Positions 1 through 5,294 are shown, counted from the first letter of the stretch. The stretch: 5,360 bases of DNA from Komagataeibacter kakiaceti JCM 25156 (GCF_000613305.1 NZ_BAIO01000140.1:1-5360), one strand, 5' to 3'. The notes: a model not told the origin generated them from the sequence alone. Made by a program: numbers and translations.

Positions 1-361
1 TCGCGCCCGCCCGCCACAGATAGGCCAGCGAGATGGCGAGAAAGACAATAAACATCAGGGCCGCGCCATACCCGACCCACCCGACTGCGGTAACGACCGT
101 GCCCCATGTAAATAAAAAAGCGGCCTCGACATCAAATATGACAAAGAACATGGCCACCAGATAATACTGGACCGGCAGGCGCAGATGCGCGGAGCCTGTG
201 GGGATGATGCCGGACTCAAACGGCATGGAAAGCGCGCGGCCCCGTGCGGCACCGGTCCGCCGGGTTCCGGTCATGGCGGAAAGCCCGAATATGCAGGCCA
301 GAAGAACCCCTATGGCGACAGCATAGATGAGCACGGACCAGATATCGGAAGCATTTTCCAT
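1..361 (-). CDS. nuoA: NADH-quinone oxidoreductase subunit A, 5' part (3' end off the left edge)
   Basis: NuoA is a small membrane subunit of respiratory complex I, at the junction between the membrane arm and the peripheral arm; the complex passes electrons from NADH to quinone and pumps protons. About 120 codons are visible, read right to left from ATG at 361-359, and the frame stays open to the window edge. A GGAAGG Shine-Dalgarno (369-374) lies 7 nt upstream. There are three hydrophobic segments: one near residues 7-26, one over YYLVAMFFVIFDVEAAFLF, and one over ALMFIVFLAISLAYLW. The family hallmarks MPFESG and the FDVEA acidic motif are intact. The loop reads FESGIIPTGSAHLRL, close to E. 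coli NuoA and lacking the cysteine that many alphaproteobacterial and mitochondrial homologues carry at this point. As first gene of the usual nuo order, the rest of the operon should lie to the left. Identity is secure. Confidence 0.95.
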   Translation of the reverse strand, partial: MENASDIWSVLIYAVAIGVLLACIFGLSAMTGTRRTGAARGRALSMPFESGIIPTGSAHLRLPVQYYLVAMFFVIFDVEAAFLFTWGTVVTAVGWVGYGAALMFIVFLAISLAYLWRAGA

Positions 362-535
362 GATGGGGCCTTCCGTGATATTTGTTTTATTCTGTACGGA
401 GACGTCTTGCCTGCTGTTTTGCAGCCCTTAATGCCATGGGCGGTGGCACGGTGGGGAGTGCGGGCGCATAAGCCCCATGCCGGGTGTCATCCGGCTAAGG
501 GAAACCGGAAATGCCCCGTTGATCGCTATACGCCG

Positions 536-557
536 CGCCGGAAGGGAAGTTCCGGCG
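536..557. repeat. Inverted repeat (8-bp stem, 6-nt loop)
   Basis: CGCCGGAA at 536-543 is the exact reverse complement of TTCCGGCG at 550-557, with GGGAAG between. No T-tract follows on either strand, so it is not an obvious intrinsic terminator. Function unknown; a protein site or an RNA hairpin in the leader region upstream of nuoA are both possible. Confidence 0.5.
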
Positions 558-601
558 GGATGGGCTGATGAACCGCTTTTTTGGTTCCATTCCCGTTACA
601 T

Positions 602-629
602 GGGGCTGACTGGCCATTCCGGTCGCCCC
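602..629. repeat. Imperfect hairpin (11-bp stem with one bulge)
   Basis: GGGGC at 602-606 pairs with GCCCC at 625-629, and GACTGG at 608-613 pairs with CCGGTC at 619-624 (one G-U pair), leaving T607 as a bulge and a 5-nt loop. It is stable on paper but has no T-tract on either side. It could be a structured leader or an attenuator-like element; nothing in the sequence fixes its role. Confidence 0.4.
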
Positions 630-777
630 GCCTTTCCTCCCATACCCTGTCGTGGAAGGGGTATCTGACTGGAGGCGGGTGCTGCTGGCGTGAATCAGAA
701 GATATGGTATGGAACAGCGCGCAGCATAAGAGGCCATCACCAAAGTGTGGGGCCGGGGAAAACTGCTTTATATATAC

Positions 778-789
778 AACATATATGTT
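778..789. promoter_or_regulatory. 12-bp AT-rich perfect palindrome, possible operator
   Basis: AACATATATGTT is its own reverse complement. It sits about 75 bp before the likely start of the secreted-protein gene, in a conspicuously AT-rich stretch (about 765-835) where that gene's promoter would be expected. Dyads of this size are typical binding sites for dimeric regulators, but AT-rich palindromes also arise by chance, so this is a candidate only. No clear -35/-10 pair could be assigned around it. Confidence 0.3.
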
Positions 790-827
790 ATTTGCGTTAA
801 TGGTTTACGAATTTTTCTATATACCGT

Positions 828-848
828 AAATAAGCACTCTGCTTATTT
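828..848. promoter_or_regulatory. 8-bp inverted repeat just before the secreted-protein gene
   Basis: AAATAAGC at 828-835 and GCTTATTT at 841-848 are exact reverse complements, separated by ACTCT. The dyad ends 14 nt before the preferred start codon at 863. It could be an operator or, if transcribed, a 5'-leader hairpin next to the translation start. No recognisable Shine-Dalgarno sequence lies between it and the start. Confidence 0.4.
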
Positions 849-862
849 TGATGGTATTTGAA

Positions 863-1207
863 ATGAAATATATGCCTGTCTTTGTCGGAGTTCTTCTTGC
901 CTGCGGAACAGCACATGCCGCCCCGCAGGTGTTCAGAGGGCATTTTGATGGTGGGAATGGCCAGCTGGTTCTGAACGAACGTAAGGCCTCGCTTTCCATG
1001 GATGATTCTTCGTGCGTGGAAGAAGTCACCAATGTTTCCTATGCCAGAAAGGGAAATGTCGTTGTGCTTCTTAATCCCGCTGAAGAGGAAGGCGCCAACT
1101 GCCACGTGATACTGACTGTCAGGGGCAGTAATATTATCAGCAGCTACGAGGAAAAATGCGTCGCCAAGCAAAGCAATAGCTGCAATTTCAACATCACGTT
1201 TCATTAA
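863..1207 (+). CDS. Small secreted four-cysteine protein of unknown function
   Basis: I do not recognise this gene with confidence. From ATG 863 it encodes 114 residues. Residues 1-19 form a clean Sec signal peptide: a Lys at 2, a hydrophobic core VFVGVLLACG, and AHA followed by AP, fitting signal peptidase I cleavage after Ala19. Earlier in-frame starts (TTG 848, ATG 851) would only add acidic residues before the signal, so 863 is preferred, although none of the starts has a good Shine-Dalgarno. The mature ~95 residues look beta-rich and hold four cysteines (51, 80, 99, 107), an even number compatible with two disulfides in the periplasm. The closing pattern, a Cys then a further Cys before FNITF, vaguely recalls small periplasmic beta-barrel proteins such as lysozyme-inhibitor-like families; that is an impression only. 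It is AT-richer than its neighbours and is the only plus-strand gene here, so it may have been acquired separately. Confidence 0.75.
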   Translation: MKYMPVFVGVLLACGTAHAAPQVFRGHFDGGNGQLVLNERKASLSMDDSSCVEEVTNVSYARKGNVVVLLNPAEEEGANCHVILTVRGSNIISSYEEKCVAKQSNSCNFNITFH

Positions 1208-1273
1208 TGGATACACGACCATATCAAAATGGATGAGCAGAGCCTCCGTTCCTGAAGGTCATCCGGACCCGAT

Positions 1274-1303
1274 GGGCGGCTATTCAGGGGCCTGAAACCG
1301 CCC
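1274..1303 (+). terminator. Strong hairpin, possible terminator downstream of the secreted-protein gene
   Basis: GGGCGG (1274-1279) pairs with CCGCCC (1298-1303), and within it TTCAGG (1283-1288) pairs with CCTGAA (1291-1296), giving about 12 base pairs with a small internal loop. It lies some 65 bp past the stop codon of the plus-strand gene. There is no T-tract afterwards, so it is not a textbook intrinsic terminator; Rho-assisted ending or transcript protection would fit equally well. Confidence 0.35.
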
Positions 1304-1312
1304 CTGTCAGAT

Positions 1313-1342
1313 CTGGTCTGTTATGCATTCACCACAGACCAG
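1313..1342. repeat. 9-bp inverted repeat
   Basis: CTGGTCTGT at 1313-1321 and ACAGACCAG at 1334-1342 are exact reverse complements with a 12-nt spacer. It directly follows the hairpin at 1274-1303 and overlaps the beginning of the possible decayed fragment. It could be a second terminator-like stem between the convergent genes or the trace of a rearrangement; its role is not evident. Confidence 0.45.
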
Positions 1343-1467
1343 CAGGAACAGCTTTTACAGCAATGCCGTGAACGTCTCGGATGGAAGCCACTGGCGTTGT
1401 CCGGGCCGGATGCTCCCATGGGTGGGTTACGGCGCCTGATCCTGCATGGGTGCTTATGCTTTCGTAG
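1328..1467 (+). pseudogene. Possible decayed DUF2958-like fragment
   Basis: Plus-strand translation from 1328 gives FTTDQQEQLLQQCRERLG, then KPLALSGPDA. This recalls the N-terminus of DUF2958 proteins, which from memory begin with a LT-x-x-QR-x-QLL-x-NGR-like stretch followed by a FTPDA motif. After the PDA codons a shift of two bases gives W, T and DP spaced roughly as in the family's next conserved segment, ending at a TAG (1465-1467). There is no start codon, no ribosome binding site and no continuous frame. If real, it is a short remnant of a gene usually carried on plasmids and integrative elements. The resemblance is weak and may be chance. Confidence 0.22.
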
Positions 1468-1521
1468 TTCTTCCGGCACCGTGTAGCCAGGTATTCATAT
1501 GCGCCTGTAATGAATGATGAA

Positions 1522-1956
1522 TCAGATGACATGATTTATATGTTTCATTAATTCAGCATCTGGAACTTTCATAAGATCCTTTCTGATAACATCAATTACC
1601 CTTGCACGAACCCCCGGCCTGAGATGGCGGACGATTTCGGAACTGCTACGCGCCAGCGCGATGAGTATGAGTTCATCGCAGCACGCCCGTTCATTGATCT
1701 GCCGGGCCACGAACTGTTCGAATGACTCCATTGCCATCCGATGGGAATCATGATGCGGGTTGAGGGCATGGTGCGCGGTGGAACCTGTATGACAGGAAGC
1801 CCCCGGTGCGTCATTCCCCATATCGGACGTGCGTTGATGGGCGGATATGGCATCGAAGGCGGCGATGGTATGCAGGGCATGATTCTCACCCGGCTGCACG
1901 AAACGGGCATGTTCGCCATCGGCCATAACGATCAGAATGTCATGATGCGCAGACAT
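1522..1956 (-). CDS. Host-attachment / baeRF-type small protein
   Basis: This 144-residue protein resembles the family once named 'protein required for attachment to host cells', later grouped with bacterial eRF1-like (baeRF) domains; the biochemical role in bacteria is not settled. The family pattern is visible in order: a first strand with ILIVMADGEHARFV (7-20), a variable His-rich middle (about 62-73), a helix ESFEQFVARQINERA (77-91), a strand DELILIALA (94-102), and the characteristic end RARVIDVIRKDLMKVPDAEL (117-136), where a VxxEIxKDLTxLPxxEL consensus is expected. In many relatives the second strand ends with APP; here it reads ALA. Length fits the family. ATG 1956 is preceded by GAGGA, 9 nt away, which overlaps the stop codon of the CBS-BON gene. 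The 12-nt gap implies co-transcription and probably coupled translation with that gene. It looks like the last gene of the block. Confidence 0.75.
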   Translation of the reverse strand: MSAHHDILIVMADGEHARFVQPGENHALHTIAAFDAISAHQRTSDMGNDAPGASCHTGSTAHHALNPHHDSHRMAMESFEQFVARQINERACCDELILIALARSSSEIVRHLRPGVRARVIDVIRKDLMKVPDAELMKHINHVI

Positions 1957-1968
1957 TGTCCTTGATCC

Positions 1969-2682
1969 TCAGGGAAAGAGGGGCGGGGGAATTTCCGTGC
2001 TGCTGAACGGCTCCACAAAGGTCATGTTGTCGATTACCGAAACGACGCCCGGCACGTTTTCCGCCACCACGCGCGCCGCGATGCGCAGGCGCTCATCCGT
2101 GACCACGCCATTCAGTTCCACGATCCCGTTTTTTACATCCACGCTGATGAAATTGCCGCCCGCCCATTTGTCCTGCGCCTGATATTCGCGCAGGATCGCG
2201 TCCCTGATGGTTTCATCAGTCGCGGTTTCAGGGTCATCGCTGAGAACGGGCAGCAGGGCGCGCAGCATATCCGTCCGCGACACCACGCCCATCAACTGTT
2301 CGTTCCGGACAACAGGCAGGCGTTTCACACGGTGGCGGATCATCATGTCAACGGCGTCCCGCAGCGATGCCTCGGGAAAGATCGTAATGGGTTCGGTTGA
2401 CATGATTTCACCAACCTTGCGCCCGTGGGTATGGACATACTCACCAGCCTGCTTTCCTGATGAGCGGAGAAGACCCTGTAGCCAGGATGTTTTCTCCTCG
2501 GTATGCAGTTCGCTGCGCCGCATGAGATCCCCTTCCGTCAGGATGCCTACAAGCTGTCCGTTCGGCGTGACCACGGGCAGGCCACTGATTTTGTGCGACA
2601 GCATAAGGCGCAGGGCCTTCGTGATGGTTTCGGTCGGTTCTATGCTGATGGCTGGCGCTGTCATGATGTTCCTGACCTGCAT
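1969..2682 (-). CDS. CBS-CBS-BON domain protein
   Basis: This 237-residue protein has two CBS domains followed by a BON domain. CBS1 covers about residues 1-60 (VRNIMTAPAISIEP, then SGLPVV and LVGILTEGDL) and CBS2 about 88-145 (VGEIMSTEPITIFPEA, then RLPVV and LMGVVSRTDML). CBS pairs usually bind adenosine nucleotides such as AMP or ATP and act as energy sensors. The BON domain spans about 155-222, with GIVELNGVVTDERLRIAARVVAENVPGVVSV; BON domains are linked to membrane or phospholipid association in other proteins. There is no signal peptide, so it is probably cytoplasmic. The architecture is common in proteobacterial stress loci. ATG 2682 has AAAGG 9 nt upstream. The 176-bp gap to hsp20 suggests its own promoter or a processed junction. 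The exact ligand cannot be told from sequence. Confidence 0.92.
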   Translation of the reverse strand: MQVRNIMTAPAISIEPTETITKALRLMLSHKISGLPVVTPNGQLVGILTEGDLMRRSELHTEEKTSWLQGLLRSSGKQAGEYVHTHGRKVGEIMSTEPITIFPEASLRDAVDMMIRHRVKRLPVVRNEQLMGVVSRTDMLRALLPVLSDDPETATDETIRDAILREYQAQDKWAGGNFISVDVKNGIVELNGVVTDERLRIAARVVAENVPGVVSVIDNMTFVEPFSSTEIPPPLFP

Positions 2683-2858
2683 GAGAACGTACCTTTTTTC
2701 TTTTCGGAAAAAATGCGTGCAAGTATGTGTGGAAGAAACCGGAAGTAAACATCACCCTTCCTCTGTCATCGCACCATCATCAGCCATGCGGTTCAGTCCG
2801 GCCATCCGGGCGCGGGCCAGTGTGCCAGATGGTGTGACAGACTACCTGCCGTCCTGCC
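2683..2858 (-). promoter_or_regulatory. hsp20 to CBS-BON intergenic leader with an A/U helix over the ribosome binding site
   Basis: The 176-bp gap should contain the CBS-BON leader. Close to the gene, TTTTTTC at 2694-2700 (plus strand) is complementary to GAAAAAA at 2707-2713, so in the minus-strand RNA a run of six U can pair with the run of A that abuts the AAAGG ribosome binding site (2692-2696). The helix is 7 bp and nearly all A-U, so it would be weak. I saw no clear sigma-70 or RpoH promoter. A 17-codon open frame in this gap is not convincing as a gene. Confidence 0.3.
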
Positions 2859-3401
2859 TCATTCTTCCTTTTCCTGCGCTGGTCGGACGGGAATGATTTT
2901 TTCGTCTTTCCGGGCTTCGGGAGTTTTGGGCAGCAGCACCGTCAGGAGTCCGTTACTGAAGGTCGCGTCTATTTTTGCCGTATCAACCCCTTCGGGGATC
3001 GGGAACGTGCGCATGAATGAACCGAAGCGGCGTTCCGAATAATGGTAGTTCTTCTGTTCATCCGTGCTGTCTTCACATTTTTCGCCGCGAATGCTCAGGA
3101 CACGGCCTGAAACCTTGAGTTCGATATTCTTTTCATCCATTCCCGGCAGTTCCGCGACAAGGGTGTAGGCATTGTCCTTCTCCACCACGTCGATGGCGGG
3201 AATGATATTGAATGCCGCATCCCGCGACCACAGGCGTTCAAAGCCGGATATGGGCCGCCGCCATAGGGTGGCGGGAAAATCCTCGAATACACGGTCCAGT
3301 TCCCGTCTCAGGGTATCGAGTACGGGCCGGGACGGGGAAGGGGCGGCGGGCGTGGCTGTTTCCGTTTCCGTTTTCAGCGGAATTCTGTTGGCGTCCGTCA
3401 T
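2859..3401 (-). CDS. Small heat shock protein, Hsp20 / alpha-crystallin family
   Basis: This is an ATP-independent holdase that binds unfolding proteins in the cytoplasm and hands them to DnaK/ClpB. From ATG 3401 it is 180 residues. The variable N-terminal arm (1-64) contains a Thr/Pro-rich start and the amphipathic stretch VLDTLRRELDRVFEDF. The alpha-crystallin domain spans about 66-165: PAIDVVEKDNAYTLVAELPG, then NIELKVSGRVLSIRGEK, RRFGSFMRTFPIPEGVD, and the signature ATFSNGLLTVLLPK. The C-terminal tail has the I-P-V form of the I-x-I/V oligomerisation motif at KIIPVRP. The start is decided by AGGAGG placed 6 nt before ATG 3401; the frame is open much further upstream (to 3626), but that extension reads through a palindromic repeat and is not credible. 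A 314-bp gap to the phosphoribosyltransferase suggests separate transcription. Confidence 0.95.
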   Translation of the reverse strand: MTDANRIPLKTETETATPAAPSPSRPVLDTLRRELDRVFEDFPATLWRRPISGFERLWSRDAAFNIIPAIDVVEKDNAYTLVAELPGMDEKNIELKVSGRVLSIRGEKCEDSTDEQKNYHYSERRFGSFMRTFPIPEGVDTAKIDATFSNGLLTVLLPKTPEARKDEKIIPVRPAQEKEE

Positions 3402-3407
3402 GGTATT

Positions 3408-3441
3408 CCTCCTGTTCATTACGGTTTTTAGTGTCAGGAAG
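3408..3441 (-). promoter_or_regulatory. Predicted hairpin masking the hsp20 Shine-Dalgarno
   Basis: In the minus-strand transcript CUUCCUG (3441-3435) can pair along 7 bp, including one G-U pair, with CAGGAGG (3414-3408), which contains the whole hsp20 ribosome binding site. The loop is 20 nt and A-rich. Small heat shock genes are the classical targets of RNA thermometers (ROSE and fourU elements), where such a helix melts on warming. The sequence shows only the pairing potential; it does not match the ROSE consensus as I know it. Confidence 0.35.
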
Positions 3442-3599
3442 TATCGGGTCTGGGTGGTATCGTGCCGGATCTGTCTGAACCGGTTACGGAACCTGAAAAT
3501 TGATTCTGTCGGGCCATACGCCCTGTTGATTGCATCCGTTCCGTCTGGTTCGTGCAGACTGCTTGAAAAGCGCGCCTTTGAAATGCCCTGTAATCGTAG

Positions 3600-3676
3600 G
3601 AAAGTTTTGGTGAAGCTTTTTTTCAAAAAGCTTCAGGAAACGTCATCTTTTAAAAAAGGGGGCCTTGGAAACTTTC
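3600..3676. repeat. Composite palindromic intergenic repeat
   Basis: The core is TGAAGCTTTTT (3611-3621) and its exact reverse complement AAAAAGCTTCA (3625-3635) around a 3-nt loop: an 11-bp stem. Outside it, GAAAGTTT (3600-3607) is mirrored by AAACTTTC (3669-3676), so the element is nested. From memory, dispersed elements of the AAAGTTTTTGGTGAAGC type are frequent between genes of acetic acid bacteria, so this is probably a REP- or MITE-like repeat. It may also end or stabilise the phosphoribosyltransferase transcript. I cannot see other copies in this window. Confidence 0.6.
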
Positions 3677-3715
3677 ATTTTTTTTCATCAACTGGATTAC
3701 TTAAAGTAAAAAACA

Positions 3716-4384
3716 TCAGGCATTGCCGGAATACGGCTCCGCCTCCGTGACAAGGCGGATGACCTCGCTATCTTCTACCTGCGGAAAATCACGATAATAG
3801 GCGCCAACGGCATAAAAGGGGTGTGGTTGCAGCGGGCACACGATCTGATCGCATTCAGCGGCAAGCAGCGTGAGAATGTCTGATGGCGCGACAGGCACGG
3901 CCAGCACAAGGCGGGCCGGATGATTCTGCCGCACGGCGCGAAGGGCCGCCAGCATCGTGCCGCCCGTGGCGATGCCATCATCAATTACAATCACGATCTG
4001 GTCGGTTACTGGCGTGGGGCGTCTGTTGTTCACATACAGGCGGCGCTGGCGTGCGATCTCGGCAAGCTGTCGTTTTACAATATCGCTGATGGTCCGCGCA
4101 TCAATTCCGAATTTCCGTACGGCGGCGTCATCAAGGATAACCTGCGGGCTGGCCCCGTCCACCACGGCGCCAAAACCATATTCCTCCTGCCCCGGCAGGC
4201 CGATCTTGCGTACGAACAGCAGATCCATATCGGCATCAAGTGCTTTCGCCACTTCAGATGCGACAGGCACGCCGCCGCGTGGCAATGCCAGGATCACGGG
4301 ATGGGACGCGGCCAGCGGGGCAAGCTCCATTGCCAGTACCCGTCCCGCTTCCCGCCTGTCCCTGAAGGATGTCGCACGCTCCAA
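3716..4384 (-). CDS. Type I phosphoribosyltransferase-fold protein
   Basis: This belongs to the phosphoribosyltransferase family found in stress loci; enzymes of this fold transfer or hydrolyse phosphoribosyl groups from PRPP, but the substrate of this subgroup is unknown. With the start chosen here it has 222 residues. Visible landmarks are SFRDRREAGRVLA (near 6-18, family N-terminus), ALPRGGVPVA (33-42), FVRKIGLPG (57-65), the PRPP-binding loop VIVIDDGIATGG with paired Asp (131-142), AVPVAP (162-167) and the C-terminal FYAVGAYYRDFPQVEDSEV (190-208). There is no ATG in a sensible place. TTG 4384 has AAGGGA 10 nt upstream and is preferred. TTG 4414 would add ten residues but lacks a ribosome binding site. 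It lies 104 bp downstream of the encapsulin gene on the same strand, so read-through is plausible. It lacks an encapsulation signal at its C-terminus (ends EPYSGNA). Confidence 0.88.
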   Translation of the reverse strand: MERATSFRDRREAGRVLAMELAPLAASHPVILALPRGGVPVASEVAKALDADMDLLFVRKIGLPGQEEYGFGAVVDGASPQVILDDAAVRKFGIDARTISDIVKRQLAEIARQRRLYVNNRRPTPVTDQIVIVIDDGIATGGTMLAALRAVRQNHPARLVLAVPVAPSDILTLLAAECDQIVCPLQPHPFYAVGAYYRDFPQVEDSEVIRLVTEAEPYSGNA

Positions 4385-4456
4385 TGGCCGTGTTTCCCTT
4401 AAGCCAGAAGTCAACGGGCGTGGGGGAAACGTGCGGCAGGTTCGTATCGTTCAGTC

Positions 4457-4480
4457 GCGCCCACCTGATGGGGCGGGCGC
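4457..4480 (-). terminator. Stable GC hairpin just after the encapsulin gene
   Basis: In the minus-strand transcript GCGCCCGCC (4480-4472) pairs with GGTGGGCGC (4465-4457) through 9 bp including one G-U pair, around a 6-nt loop. It starts 8 nt after the encapsulin stop. No U-run follows in that direction, so full intrinsic termination is doubtful. It could protect the 3' end of the cargo-shell message and lower expression of the downstream gene. Confidence 0.4.
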
Positions 4481-4488
4481 TTTGCGCA

Positions 4489-5283
4489 TCAGTCTATGGC
4501 GATGGTCGCCTCGCTGGTCAGGACGCGGAACACGAAGCTTTCCTGAAGATAGAGTTCGACCGTTTCCGCTGAATGCCCCAGATAGCCGATGGAAAAATCC
4601 TGCCCGATATCAAGGGCGAGATCCCCGCCGCGCATGGATATGATAAAAGCCCCCTCAATGGCTGGGGCCCAGATGAGCTGGCCGTCGATCATGCTTTCGA
4701 TGTGCTTGCGCACGGGGTAGCCATCCTCGTCACCGCTGTTGACGGCCAGATAGGCCTGCGCCCCCAGCACGACCGAATAGGGCCCATTCACCCCGGCCAG
4801 ACGCAGCGCGCTCAGGGCTTCGGCTATGACGTGCGGATAATCCTTGGCCTGCGCGGGCAGTTTCAGGTGTGGGTTCGATGTGCCCTGGCGGATGCCGGAA
4901 ATGCCGGCGGCGGTATAGCCGTTAAAGATGGCGCGATCCTCGGCAAAGGCGATTCTCCGGGCCGCGTCCTTGACCGGCTGCCAGTCCGCGTCGAGCGCGC
5001 CGCGTTCCACGGAATCGATTTCCTGGCGCGACAGGGTAAAGGGAACCCGCAGTTCCACCAGTGGCAGGACTTCGCGGCGCAGGGCGTGAATGCCCTCGCC
5101 GGGGGCGTCAATCTGCGTGCCCCGCCCGGTGCCGATACCGGACAGGTCCGTTCCTCTGGGTTCCGAAGTATCGACAACCCGACGCCCGGCGAGATGGCGG
5201 CGGATGGTGCGCGTCGCCTCTTCCTCGATCTGCGTCCAGGCCGGGCTGGAAATGGGGGCCAGATGTCTGTGAAGGTTGTTCAT
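4489..5283 (-). CDS. Family 1 encapsulin shell protein
   Basis: Encapsulins have the HK97 phage capsid fold and assemble into hollow protein shells (typically 60 subunits for this size) that enclose a specific enzyme. The 264 residues match the usual length of the Thermotoga maritima-type shell protein and align along the whole chain: LHRHLAPISSPAW at the N-terminus, whose helix helps line the cargo-binding pocket; the extended-loop region about 40-70; LPLVELRVPFTLSRQEIDSVERG (73-95); AFAEDRAIFNGY (P-domain); a loop-rich A-domain about 130-215; then RGGDLALDIGQDFSIGY and LYLQESFVFRVLTSEA at the end. Aligned by eye with the T. maritima protein as I remember it, the tryptophan linked there to flavin binding is replaced by His66. 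ATG 5283 has AAGGA 8 nt upstream, overlapping the stop codon of the preceding cargo gene; the 11-nt gap shows they form one operon. Confidence 0.96.
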   Translation of the reverse strand: MNNLHRHLAPISSPAWTQIEEEATRTIRRHLAGRRVVDTSEPRGTDLSGIGTGRGTQIDAPGEGIHALRREVLPLVELRVPFTLSRQEIDSVERGALDADWQPVKDAARRIAFAEDRAIFNGYTAAGISGIRQGTSNPHLKLPAQAKDYPHVIAEALSALRLAGVNGPYSVVLGAQAYLAVNSGDEDGYPVRKHIESMIDGQLIWAPAIEGAFIISMRGGDLALDIGQDFSIGYLGHSAETVELYLQESFVFRVLTSEATIAID

Positions 5284-5294
5284 GTCAGGCGTCC

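Larger units (their letters stand above)
362..862. other. Long intergenic region, no convincing gene
   Basis: About 490 bp separate nuoA from the divergently transcribed secreted-protein gene. Short open frames on both strands show no family motif, no good ribosome binding site and no coding-like composition, so I leave them out. The left part is GC-rich and holds inverted repeats near 536-557 and 602-629. From about 765 onwards it becomes markedly AT-rich and holds a 12-bp palindrome and an 8-bp inverted repeat. The nuoA promoter must lie somewhere in the first part, reading leftwards, but I could not identify convincing -35 and -10 boxes. Confidence 0.6.
1208..1521. other. Intergenic region between two convergent genes
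   Basis: About 310 bp lie between the end of the secreted-protein gene (plus) and the end of the host-attachment-like gene (minus), so both transcripts must terminate here. The region contains two sizeable hairpins (1274-1303 and 1313-1342) and a possible decayed gene fragment from 1328. No intact coding region is evident, and neither hairpin is followed by a clear run of Ts. Confidence 0.6.
3402..3715. other. hsp20 upstream intergenic region
   Basis: This 314-bp stretch holds the hsp20 leader (3402-3441), a middle part without recognisable signals, and a composite palindromic repeat at 3600-3676. I looked for an RpoH-type promoter (CTTG, then a CCATNT-like -10) on the minus strand and did not find a convincing one, nor a good sigma-70 pair. 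The end next to the phosphoribosyltransferase stop is strikingly A/T-rich, with several runs of six to eight A or T (3642-3713). Confidence 0.6.

Noticed and set aside
61..130. Suspected frameshift in nuoA at the A/T run around 114-119
   Set aside because: Recounting the run gives six bases and the frame continues with conserved membrane-segment residues, so nuoA is intact as far as visible.
185..568. Plus-strand 127-codon open frame
   Set aside because: It overlaps nuoA on the opposite strand and continues into the GC-rich intergenic region without ribosome binding site or recognisable motif.
495..743. Minus-strand 82-codon open frame upstream of nuoA
   Set aside because: No ribosome binding site, no domain, no hydrophobic or coding-like pattern; it crosses two inverted repeats.
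2759..2812. Tiny minus-strand reading frame (about 17 codons) between hsp20 and the CBS-BON gene
   Set aside because: Too short, no ribosome binding site and no recognised leader peptide pattern.
2207..2896. Plus-strand 229-codon open frame
   Set aside because: It lies opposite the CBS-BON gene, has Arg/Ser/Thr-rich low-complexity composition and no family motif; it is a shadow frame.
3402..3626. In-frame N-terminal extension of Hsp20 by 75 residues
   Set aside because: It reads through the palindromic repeat and the ribosome binding site; the strong AGGAGG 6 nt before ATG 3401 fixes the start, and the shorter protein has normal family length.
1522..4384. Additional encapsulin cargo among the downstream genes
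   Set aside because: The C-termini of the phosphoribosyltransferase, Hsp20, CBS-BON and host-attachment-like proteins carry no GSLxIGSL-like signal.
3957..4643. Plus-strand 228-codon open frame
   Set aside because: It is antisense to the phosphoribosyltransferase and the end of encapsulin, both with clear family motifs, and shows none itself.
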